The notes under the pieces: generated by a model
Told to the model about the DNA's origin: nothing
The model's input: only the letters and a program-made list of their open reading frames with translations
The model's database searches: none
Program-made: the position numbers and the translations under genes
Part shown: piece by piece, positions 1 to 5,454 of the stretch
Layout: every line of letters begins with the position of its first letter
Numbering within the stretch: the first letter of the stretch is position 1
Assembly (NCBI GenBank): GCA_050742255.1
Contig: JBOGHU010000063.1
Location: 1 to 7,531 of the forward strand
Origin: JBOGHU01 sp050742255
GTDB lineage: Bacteria; Actinomycetota; Acidimicrobiia; Acidimicrobiales; CADCSY01
Length of the DNA stretch: 7,531 nucleotides
Direction: 5' to 3'

Positions 1-138
1 GGCGGGCACGGCCGGCGGCGCCTGGCCTGCCCCGGCTCGCTCAGGGGAGGGGGCGGCACCCTCGCCTTCTTGGAGGAGGCCGAGGGCAGCCCGGCGCTCC
101 CGGGAGCGCTGGAGCAGATGCTCGGGGACCTCGGTCAT
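1..138 (-). CDS. 5' part of an unrecognised divergent gene with the MTEVPEHLLQRSRER N-terminal motif
   Basis: Reading the minus strand from an ATG at 138 gives 46 open codons to the window edge, so the gene is cut off and only its N-terminus is visible. The ATG is the first possible start: an in-frame TAG lies 13 codons upstream and no ATG or GTG lies between. The protein begins MTEVPEHLLQRSRERRAALG and then turns into a Gly/Ala/Pro/Glu-rich low-complexity stretch. The first 15 residues nearly match the start of the subunit IV-like protein at 2060 (MTEIPDHLLQRAREAR), which also continues into an Ala/Pro/Gly linker; this independent match is the main evidence that the ORF is real. No clear Shine-Dalgarno is seen. 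By analogy with subunit IV the missing part may be a membrane or respiratory protein, perhaps a c-type cytochrome, but nothing in the visible part proves that. Confidence 0.7.
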   Translation of the reverse strand, partial: MTEVPEHLLQRSRERRAALGLLQEGEGAAPSPERAGAGQAPPAVPA

Positions 139-323
139 CGGGCCGTGGCCGGCGTCGAGCTCACGGCGCTCACACTAGGCCCCGCCCGGGAGGCGGTGAC
201 AGTCGGATCCCCCGACCGGAGAGCCGGGGTGGCTAACGACCCTGGTGCGCCTGATGTGCCGGTGCCGGGGTCCTCGTGGTAAAGACTGGTGACGCGCCGG
301 TGGCGTCTCGGGGCTCACCGCCT

Positions 324-329
324 TACAAT
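324..329 (+). promoter_or_regulatory. Candidate -10 box TACAAT of the bc-nuo operon
   Basis: TACAAT differs from the sigma-70-type consensus TATAAT at one base and stands out in very GC-rich surroundings. It would place transcription start near 335-337 and leave a leader of about 31 bases before the GTG at 368. At the usual 17-base spacing the -35 position (301-306, TGGCGT) is a poor match, which would fit a promoter needing an activator or one that tolerates a weak -35. Inference from sequence only. Confidence 0.5.
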
Positions 330-344
330 GTGAGAAGTTTCACG
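329..344. promoter_or_regulatory. Inverted repeat TGTGA-N6-TCACG: candidate Rex or CRP/FNR-family operator
   Basis: The sequence TGTGAGAAGTTTCACG has near-perfect dyad symmetry (GTGA 330-333 against TCAC 340-343). It matches the CRP-type consensus TGTGA-N6-TCACA at 9 of 10 fixed bases, and the Rex consensus TTGTGAA-N4-TTCACAA at 11 of 14 fixed bases over 328-345. The site shares the last base of the -10 box and covers the expected transcription start, a placement that suits a repressor. Rex, which senses NADH/NAD+, is known to control nuo and oxidase genes in Streptomyces, so it would fit this operon. Which protein binds, if any, cannot be decided from the sequence. Confidence 0.5.
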
Positions 345-348
345 AACT

Positions 349-357
349 GGGAGGAGG
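349..357 (+). promoter_or_regulatory. Shine-Dalgarno GGGAGGAGG that favours the GTG start at 368
   Basis: A strong purine-rich ribosome binding site ends 10 bases before GTG 368. The in-frame ATG at 380 would be 22 bases away, too far, so the GTG is preferred. Confidence 0.65.
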
Positions 358-367
358 ACCGGGTCGA

Positions 368-790
368 GTGGTCGGGTTCATGGCATCGCTGGTCCTGCTC
401 GGTGCCTCGGTAGGTGGCGCTCTGGCCTACGGGAGGCGGCGTCCCCCGGGGTCGCCGTTGAGCTGGGGAGAGGCCGCGGTGGCGGGGACCCTGGTCTTCT
501 TCGTCATGTTCCTCGCCTACGGGGTGGTCCCCCACCAGTGGCTCACCTGGGCCGACAACGAGCTGAACTGGCGGGCCGACCGCCTGGTGGCCGGCCCCGG
601 CAGGGCGCTGGCCCGCCTCCCCTTCGACGTCACCTACCAGGTGGTCCGAGACATCGTCGCCGCCGGCCTGTACGTCGTCTTCCTCGGGGCCCACGTCGTC
701 CTGTGGTCGGTGTGGCAGAACCGGGGCAAGGTGAGGGCCAAGGAGATCGAGCTCTCCTCGTACGGTCGTCCCCTCGTCAAGGAGGCGTGA
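368..790 (+). CDS. Unrecognised three-helix membrane protein heading the cytochrome bc cluster
   Basis: A 140-residue protein with three hydrophobic segments at about 3-21, 35-55 and 95-117. Between helices 2 and 3 lies a hydrophilic loop with the distinctive stretch VVPHQWLTWADNELNWRADR (53-72), followed by LPFDVTYQVVRD (84-95). The C-terminal tail is charged (NRGKVRAKEIELSSYGRPLVKEA region, 118-140) and probably cytoplasmic. Starts at GTG with the strong Shine-Dalgarno at 349-357. It is the first gene of the operon, and its stop lies 2 bases before the ferredoxin ATG, so it is probably translated together with it. No metal- or heme-binding motif is evident, although His56 and His109 lie in or beside membrane segments. 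I cannot assign a named family; from memory similar proteins accompany bc-complex genes in related actinobacteria. A role as an accessory subunit or assembly factor of the bc complex, or as a membrane dock for the ferredoxin, is inference. Confidence 0.82.
   Translation: MVGFMASLVLLGASVGGALAYGRRRPPGSPLSWGEAAVAGTLVFFVMFLAYGVVPHQWLTWADNELNWRADRLVAGPGRALARLPFDVTYQVVRDIVAAGLYVVFLGAHVVLWSVWQNRGKVRAKEIELSSYGRPLVKEA
779..785 (+). promoter_or_regulatory. Shine-Dalgarno AAGGAGG that sets the ferredoxin start
   Basis: AAGGAGG lies 7 bases before ATG 793, inside the last codons of the preceding gene. The frame is open much further upstream (to 538), but that extension is Arg/Pro-rich antiphase translation of the upstream gene, so the start is fixed here. 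Confidence 0.8.
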
Positions 791-792
791 CC

Positions 793-1206
793 ATGGCCGG
801 CACCGACGCCAACCCGCCCATGCCGACCTTCTCTGGGGACTACGTCCTCCAGGAGATCGACAACCAGGCCCTGGGCAAGGCGGTCAAGCCCAAGCAGTTC
901 CTCCACATCGACCAGTCCGAGTGCATCATGTGCGAGGGCTGTGTCGACATCTGCCCGTGGAAGTGCATACACATGCTCTCCACCGAGGCTGTCGCCGAGG
1001 CGACCAACACCGCCGCCCCCGGGGTGGACCCCGACGACCACGTGATCTTCGTGGTCGACGAGGACGTGTGCACCCGTTGCGCTCTCTGCGTCGACCGCTG
1101 CCCCACGGGGGTGATCGTGCTGGGCAAGACCGGCGTGGCGGCTCGCGACGGCGACCAGCACCAGCGGGACGCCAACCACGGCTACGCCTACGGCATGCGC
1201 TTCTGA
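793..1206 (+). CDS. Two-[4Fe-4S] cluster ferredoxin
   Basis: A 137-residue soluble electron carrier with two classic cluster motifs: C44-x2-C47-x2-C50-x3-C54-P and C93-x2-C96-x2-C99-x3-C103-P. In this fold the fourth Cys of each motif binds the other cluster. An extra Cys58 follows the first motif (CPWKC). The clusters are separated by an acidic, Ala-rich insert (about 62-84) longer than in minimal clostridial ferredoxins. An N-terminal extension of about 35 residues and a polar tail ending in a Gly/Tyr-rich stretch frame the domain; no signal peptide or membrane helix is seen, so it should act in the cytoplasm or on the inner membrane face. Gene order (directly before the b6-like cytochrome gene, 15-base gap) suggests that it exchanges electrons with the bc complex or the quinone pool. 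Ferredoxin identity is secure; the partner is inferred. Confidence 0.95.
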   Translation: MAGTDANPPMPTFSGDYVLQEIDNQALGKAVKPKQFLHIDQSECIMCEGCVDICPWKCIHMLSTEAVAEATNTAAPGVDPDDHVIFVVDEDVCTRCALCVDRCPTGVIVLGKTGVAARDGDQHQRDANHGYAYGMRF

Positions 1207-1221
1207 GGAGCGGACCCCCAC

Positions 1222-2016
1222 ATGGCCAGGACCATCCAGGGCAGCGGCGGGGACCAGGGCCACGGGCTCTCCGAGCGGGTGGCGAGGCTGTCGGAGTCGA
1301 TCCAGGGCTCTCAGGCGTGGGGCTCGATCTTCCGGCCCGGCTCCATCTTCCGCAAGGGCTACACCGATAGCCCGAGGAACCGCTCGTACGTGATCATGAA
1401 CTCGGTGCTGTACCACCTGCACCCGGTGAAGGTGAAGCGGCACGCGGTCAAGGTCAGCTACACCCTGTGCCTGGGTGGGCTGTCGTTCTTCCTGTTCATC
1501 CTGCTGACCGTCACCGGCATCTTCCTCATGTTCTTCTACCGCCCCACCGCGGCCCAGGCGTGGGACGACATCTACACCCTGCACACGTCGGTCACCTTCG
1601 GGCTGCTGGTGCGGAACATGCACCGGTGGGCGGCCCACCTCATGGTGCTGACGGTGTTCATGCACATGGCCCGGGTCTTCTACCACGGGGCCTACAAGCC
1701 GCCTCGGGAGTTCAACTGGGTGATCGGGGTTATCCTGCTCACCCTCACGCTGCTGCTGTCGTTCACCGGCTACCTGCTGCCCTGGGACCAGCTCTCGCTG
1801 TGGGCGGTGACGGTCGGGACCAACATGATGGGCTACACCCCGGTCTTCGGGAACGAGGTCCGCTTCGTCCTGCTCGGGGGGGTGGAGATCGGGAGCGAGA
1901 CCCTGCTGCGGTGGTACGTGCTGCACGTGCTGATGCTCCCCTTCGTGCTGGTGATCTTCCTGGCCGTCCACTTCTGGCGGGTGCGCAAGGACGGCGGCAT
2001 CTCCGGGCCCCTGTGA
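1222..2016 (+). CDS. qcrB: Cytochrome b6-like subunit (cytochrome b N-terminal half) of the bc complex
   Basis: A 264-residue subunit that binds two b hemes and forms part of both quinone sites. Four helices fit cytochrome b/b6. Heme ligands are H134 and H148 (helix B, spacing 14) and H235 and H250 (helix D, spacing 15, the b6-type spacing). The quinone-site motif PWDQ is at 187-190, and the protein ends in GISGPL as plant b6 does. Cys83, in TLCLGGL, lines up without gaps with the b6 cysteine that holds heme c_n: distances from it to the four histidines (51, 65, 152, 167) equal those I recall for spinach b6 (C35, H86, H100, H187, H202). The N-terminus is about 48 residues longer than plant b6 and carries a small repeat, GSIFRPGSIFRKG (34-46). 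GAGGAG at 1205-1210 precedes ATG 1222. The cytochrome b is therefore split in b6/subunit-IV style. The name qcrB follows Bacillus usage; petB would be the b6f equivalent. Confidence 0.95.
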   Translation: MARTIQGSGGDQGHGLSERVARLSESIQGSQAWGSIFRPGSIFRKGYTDSPRNRSYVIMNSVLYHLHPVKVKRHAVKVSYTLCLGGLSFFLFILLTVTGIFLMFFYRPTAAQAWDDIYTLHTSVTFGLLVRNMHRWAAHLMVLTVFMHMARVFYHGAYKPPREFNWVIGVILLTLTLLLSFTGYLLPWDQLSLWAVTVGTNMMGYTPVFGNEVRFVLLGGVEIGSETLLRWYVLHVLMLPFVLVIFLAVHFWRVRKDGGISGPL

Positions 2017-2059
2017 TGAGGTCGAGACGAGGCCGATCGAGAAGAGGGAGCCAGATCCC

Positions 2060-2776
2060 ATGACCGAGATCCCCGACCACCTCCTCCAGCGGGCCCGGGA
2101 GGCGCGGTCCCGGGCGACCAAGAAGACCGGTGCCGAGCCGGCGCCGGGTGGGGGCGACGACGGCGAGAAGATCCCCGCCGACCTTCTGGGCGGCGGCGGG
2201 GTGGTCACCAAGGAGAAGGCGCCGGCGCCGGCGCCGGCGGTGACGGCCGGGGCGGCCGGGCCGTTGCCGACGGGGCCCGAGGGCCACACCCAGCGCCTGC
2301 TGACGGTGGTCAAGGCCGGCTCCATCCAGGACGTCAAGGCCAAGCCGGTCGACAAGGTCCACGTCTGGCCCCACCTGCTGGTCGTGGAGTTCGTCGCCGC
2401 CCTGGTTTTCACCGCCTTCCTCCTGGTGTTCTCCGCCTTCGTGAACGCCCCGCTGCAGAGCCTGGCCAACTTCAACCTCACGCCCAACCCGTCCAAGGCG
2501 CCCTGGTACTTCCTCGGCCTCCAGGAGCTGCTGACCATGTTCCACCCCATGGTGGCCGGGGTGACCATCCCCGGCATCGGCATCTTCGGGCTCATGCTGG
2601 CGCCCTACATGGACCGCAACCCCTCGGCCCATCCCGAGGACCGCAAGTTCGCCATCCTGCTGTTCACCGTCTTCATCATGTTCTGGGCGGTCCTGGTCAT
2701 CATCGGCTCGTTCTTCCGGGGCCCGGGGTTCAACTTCGTCTTCCCCTGGAACGACGGCGTCTTCTTCGACTTCTAG
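2060..2776 (+). CDS. Subunit IV-like protein (cytochrome b C-terminal half) with a cytoplasmic N-terminal extension
   Basis: A 238-residue protein that completes cytochrome b. The C-terminal part has three helices at about 107-128, 165-183 and 198-218, with VWPHLL (102-107) just before the first, as in subunit IV. The Qo-site motif normally read as PEWY is APWY here (147-150, in PSKAPWYFLGLQELL). The first ~100 residues have no counterpart in subunit IV: they begin MTEIPDHLLQRAREARSR, then an Ala/Pro/Gly/Lys linker with a second similar element IPADLL (38-43) and an (AP) run. The N-terminus matches that of the divergent gene at 1-138. Start ATG 2060 has GAGGGAG (2044-2050) 9 bases upstream; a 43-base gap follows the b6-like gene. 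No cytochrome c domain is fused, unlike Bacillus QcrC. Function in quinol oxidation is secure; the role of the tail is unknown. Confidence 0.92.
   Translation: MTEIPDHLLQRAREARSRATKKTGAEPAPGGGDDGEKIPADLLGGGGVVTKEKAPAPAPAVTAGAAGPLPTGPEGHTQRLLTVVKAGSIQDVKAKPVDKVHVWPHLLVVEFVAALVFTAFLLVFSAFVNAPLQSLANFNLTPNPSKAPWYFLGLQELLTMFHPMVAGVTIPGIGIFGLMLAPYMDRNPSAHPEDRKFAILLFTVFIMFWAVLVIIGSFFRGPGFNFVFPWNDGVFFDF
2221..2238. repeat. Three tandem GCCGGC hexamers
   Basis: Three perfect copies of the self-complementary hexamer GCCGGC encode an Ala-Pro run in the linker of the subunit IV-like protein. Such a tract can slip during replication in multiples of six bases without breaking the frame. Confidence 0.9.
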
Positions 2777-2783
2777 GAGTGAC

Positions 2784-3629
2784 ATGGAGGGAACGACAGC
2801 ACTCACCGTCGCCGTCCCGGTCCTCGTGGCCCTGGGCGCGCTGATCCTGTTCACCACGACCCGACGGCGGGACAGCGAACGGGCCGTCACCGGGGCGGGG
2901 GCCGACCAGGCCGAGGCCGCCGCCCTGGAGGGCGGGGCGCCCACGGGCCGGGAGGTCGAGCGCCAGGCGGTGCTGGCCCGCCGGTCCCCGGGCGCCGGCG
3001 TGGCCAGGGTGGAGGAGGCCCCGCCGCCGCCCTACGTGCCACCCGACGCCGAGGCCATCGGCGTCACCCGCCGCCAGTTCTTCAACCGCAGCATCGTGAC
3101 CATGTTCAGCATCGGCCTGGGCGGCTTCGGTGCCGCCAGCCTGGCCTTCCTCTGGCCCGGCCTCTCCGGCGGCTTCGGGTCCACGATCAACGTGGGCAGC
3201 ATCGACGACATCCTGGCCGACATCCGCGACACCCGAGAGCCCTTCTACGTCCCCGAGGGTCGCTTCTACGTCAACCCGTACCCGAAGGGGGCGGTGGACT
3301 CGGCCGCCGGCGTGTACTCCGACGCGGTCCTGCCGGGGATGGAGGCGGGGGTGGTGGCCCTCTACCAGAAGTGCCCGCACCTCGGGTGCCGGGTCCCGTG
3401 GTGCATCACCTCGCAGTGGTTCGAGTGCCCCTGCCACGGCTCCCAGTACAACCGGGTGGGGGAGAAGAAGGGGGGGCCGGCCCCCCGGGGCATGGACAGC
3501 TTCCCGGTGAGGGTGTCGGGTGGGCGGATGGAGGTGGACACCTCGATCGTCATCCAGGGCGCGCCCATCGGCTCCAACACCACCGGCCAGGAGGCGGAGG
3601 GACCGCACTGCGTGTCCGGTGGCGAGTGA
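2784..3629 (+). CDS. qcrA: Rieske [2Fe-2S] protein of the cytochrome bc complex
   Basis: A 281-residue iron-sulfur subunit that takes the first electron from quinol at the outer face. Cluster motifs are C197-P-H199-L-G-C202 and C215-P-C217-H218-G-S; C197, H199, C215 and H218 bind the cluster, C202 and C217 would form the family disulfide. Membrane helices are predicted at about 5-24 and 104-125, with a ~75-residue Arg/Glu/Pro-rich cytoplasmic segment between them. TRRQFFNR (95-102) just before the second helix is a twin-arginine signal, as expected for a protein exported folded with its cluster; actinobacterial QcrA is known to use Tat this way, usually with three helices rather than two. Extra cysteines are C207, between the motifs, and C276 near the end. 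AGGAG (2775-2779) overlaps the previous stop, only 4 bases from the ATG. The named symbol follows family usage. Confidence 0.95.
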   Translation: MEGTTALTVAVPVLVALGALILFTTTRRRDSERAVTGAGADQAEAAALEGGAPTGREVERQAVLARRSPGAGVARVEEAPPPPYVPPDAEAIGVTRRQFFNRSIVTMFSIGLGGFGAASLAFLWPGLSGGFGSTINVGSIDDILADIRDTREPFYVPEGRFYVNPYPKGAVDSAAGVYSDAVLPGMEAGVVALYQKCPHLGCRVPWCITSQWFECPCHGSQYNRVGEKKGGPAPRGMDSFPVRVSGGRMEVDTSIVIQGAPIGSNTTGQEAEGPHCVSGGE

Positions 3630-3648
3630 CGACCCCTGGGGCCCGGCC

Positions 3649-4680
3649 GTGACCGTCGCGGCCACGACCGAGCAGACCATCGGCATCGTCGTGGCCGTGG
3701 CCGTGGTGGTGGGGTGGGGCCTGTACCTGGCCGCCAACGTGCGCCGGGCCAAGCCCGAGGTGGGCTCGGAGGTCGAGCTGGCCGCCAACCGCAAGCCCTA
3801 CCTCGACGACGACGCGCTCGAAGGCCCCAAGCTGGAGCGGGCGCTGACGTGGGGCCTGCTGTCGCTGACCATCGTCGGGGTGGGGCTGCCGCTGTACTGG
3901 CTGGCCGAGCCGGGACGCCAGTCCGGGGCGGTGGAGGGGTTCGACGGCACCTTCGCCAGCCGGGGGGCCGAGCTGTTCGCATCCACCTCCGAGGGCGGGT
4001 TCAACTGTGCCGGGTGCCACGGGGGGATGTCCGCCGCCGGGGGTGAGGCCCCCTACACCCTGACCGATCCGGTCAGCGGGGAGCTGGCCCAGGTGAGCTG
4101 GAAGGCACCCGCCCTCAACACCGTCACCCTGCGCATGACCGACGAGCAGATCCGCCAGGTCCTGGTCTTCGGCCGGCCCTTCTCGCCCATGCCCGCCTGG
4201 GGCATCGAGGGGGGCGGCCCCATGAACGAGCAGCAGATCGACAACCTCATCGCCTACATGCACACCATCGAGATCAGCCCTGACGACGCCAGGGAGCAGG
4301 CCGCCGAGGACGCCCAGGCCGAGCTGGAGAGGCTGTCGGAGGAGGGTGGCGACCAGCAGGCCACGCCGGGCGCGGCCCTGTTCAACCTCAGCTGCGCGCG
4401 ATGCCACACCCAGGGCTGGTCCTACGGCGACCCCCAGGTCTCCCCCGGCGGCGGGGCCGCCCTCGGCCCCAGCCTCTTCAGCGAGACCGAGCAGTTCCCC
4501 GACGAGGAGGACCACATCGACTTCGTGACCAACGGGGCCGAGCAGGGTGAGCTGTACGGGGTCAACGGCCAGAGCAGCGGGCGCATGCCGTTCTTCGGCC
4601 GGGAGCTCACGCCCGAGCAGATCAGGGCCATCGTCGACTACGAGCGCGGCCTGGAGGCCCCGGGCCGCCAGGGCGGATGA
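3649..4680 (+). CDS. Membrane-anchored diheme cytochrome c of the bc complex
   Basis: A 343-residue protein (from GTG 3649) with two covalent heme sites, CAGCH (120-124) and CARCH (249-253), each followed by a likely Met ligand in an MP motif (M181, M313). Each half is a cytochrome c domain; an acidic, Gln/Glu-rich linker (about 207-240) joins them. Two helices at about 10-28 and 65-86, with an Arg/Lys-bearing loop between, imply an N-out topology with both hemes outside. It would accept electrons from the Rieske protein and pass them to an oxidase; a diheme c is also the c subunit in heliobacterial bc complexes. The start is uncertain: GTG 3619 is also in frame and would overlap the Rieske gene by 11 bases. 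Neither has a good Shine-Dalgarno; 3649 was chosen because the protein then begins just before the first helix. The stop overlaps the next ATG (ATGA). Confidence 0.9.
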   Translation: MTVAATTEQTIGIVVAVAVVVGWGLYLAANVRRAKPEVGSEVELAANRKPYLDDDALEGPKLERALTWGLLSLTIVGVGLPLYWLAEPGRQSGAVEGFDGTFASRGAELFASTSEGGFNCAGCHGGMSAAGGEAPYTLTDPVSGELAQVSWKAPALNTVTLRMTDEQIRQVLVFGRPFSPMPAWGIEGGGPMNEQQIDNLIAYMHTIEISPDDAREQAAEDAQAELERLSEEGGDQQATPGAALFNLSCARCHTQGWSYGDPQVSPGGGAALGPSLFSETEQFPDEEDHIDFVTNGAEQGELYGVNGQSSGRMPFFGRELTPEQIRAIVDYERGLEAPGRQGG

Positions 4681-5438
4681 CCGTGACGTCGGTCCTGGCC
4701 CTCACCATAACCTGGGACCCGACGATCCGAGGGGCCCTGGTGGTGGCGGTGGCGGTCGTCATCCTGTGCGGCTCCCCCTACCTGCTCATGGGCACCAACC
4801 TCGGCAGCCGGCTGGGCTTCCTGGTCGCCGCCGCCGCCCTCTCGGGCTGGATGATGGTGATGGGTGCCGTCTGGTGGGTCTACGGGATCGGCTACAAGGG
4901 GCCGGCACCGACCTGGCAGGTCACCGAGGTGGTGACGTCGTCCAGCCCCGGCGACCTCGCCGCCGCCGCTCTGGACCGGGCCCACGACCTCTCCGCATGG
5001 GAGGAGCTGCCCGAGGGCAACACCGTGCGAGGGGAGGCCCAGGCCTCGGCCACCGAGGCTCTGGTGGGCGAGGAGAGCCGGGTGAAGACCTTCGACGCCG
5101 AGAGCGACTTCGTGGTGATCGACGCCTTCGAGACGGGGGGCAAGGACCCCGACAGCTTCTGGTCGAACCTCCCGCTCCCGCACCCGCCTCACTACGCCAT
5201 CATCCAGGCGCAGGCCGCCAAGGAGGTGGAGGTGAAGCTGGGGGAGGCGCCGCCCCCTGCCGAGCCCGACCCGTCCGCGGCGGTGGAGTCGGTGATCATG
5301 GTGCGGGACCTCGGGGCCGTGCGGCTGCCCCCCGCCGTCTTCACCCTCTCCATGGCGCTGGTCTTCGGGGTGAGCTGCAACGTCCTGCACCGGCGGGACA
5401 AGGCCGCCGCCTCCGCCGCCGCGAAGGCGAACACGTAG
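4677..5438 (+). CDS. Unrecognised three-helix membrane protein with a large extracytoplasmic or cytoplasmic loop
   Basis: A 253-residue protein that starts with ATG inside the stop of the diheme cytochrome gene (ATGA overlap), so it is translationally coupled to it. Two close helices (about 18-38 and 46-69, the second with WWVYGIGYKGPAPTW after it) are followed by a hydrophilic domain (about 75-215) and a third helix (218-237), ending in an Ala/Lys-rich tail. The hydrophilic domain contains acidic stretches and the motif LPLPHPPHYAIIQAQAAK (165-182). No CXXCH, Cys-rich cluster motif or other cofactor site is evident; the single Cys residues at 31 and 234 are in membrane segments. I do not recognise the family. 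The coupling to the cytochrome c gene and the position between the bc genes and nuoA suggest an accessory or supercomplex subunit, which is inference. Confidence 0.85.
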   Translation: MTVTSVLALTITWDPTIRGALVVAVAVVILCGSPYLLMGTNLGSRLGFLVAAAALSGWMMVMGAVWWVYGIGYKGPAPTWQVTEVVTSSSPGDLAAAALDRAHDLSAWEELPEGNTVRGEAQASATEALVGEESRVKTFDAESDFVVIDAFETGGKDPDSFWSNLPLPHPPHYAIIQAQAAKEVEVKLGEAPPPAEPDPSAAVESVIMVRDLGAVRLPPAVFTLSMALVFGVSCNVLHRRDKAAASAAAKANT

Positions 5439-5454
5439 GTGGCACACTGACGAC

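Larger units (their letters stand above)
139..367. promoter_or_regulatory. Divergent intergenic control region
   Basis: This 229-base stretch separates two divergent starts (138 minus, 368 plus) and no convincing gene lies in it. The right end carries a -10 box and an inverted repeat, listed separately. For the minus-strand gene a possible -10 is TAGTGT (complement of 172-177), about 33 bases before its ATG, with no good -35. On the plus strand GCTCAC occurs twice (159-164 and 168-173), giving TGTGAG on the minus strand just after that -10. A short perfect hairpin (CCGCC 182-186 / GGCGG 192-196) is also present. Only the position between divergent genes is firm; the minus-strand promoter is weak. 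Confidence 0.6.

Noticed and set aside
159..173. Twice GCTCAC as an operator for the divergent gene
   Set aside because: The copies are direct, not inverted, and only a half-site resembles the better repeat at 329-344; too weak to call.
70..282. Small plus-strand open frame of 70 codons
   Set aside because: It overlaps the minus-strand gene starting at 138 and runs through the control region; no ribosome binding site or recognisable protein features.
634..2595. Very long open frame on the minus strand (653 codons)
   Set aside because: It lies opposite conserved ferredoxin and cytochrome b genes; long antisense frames are common in very GC-rich DNA, and the translation is repetitive Arg/Gly/His/Pro-rich with no known domain.
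1763..2944. Minus-strand open frame of 393 codons
   Set aside because: Antisense to the end of the b6-like gene, subunit IV and the start of the Rieske gene; low-complexity translation, shadow of real genes.
3550..4515. Minus-strand open frame of 321 codons
   Set aside because: Antisense to the diheme cytochrome c gene, whose CXXCH motifs show the plus strand is coding.
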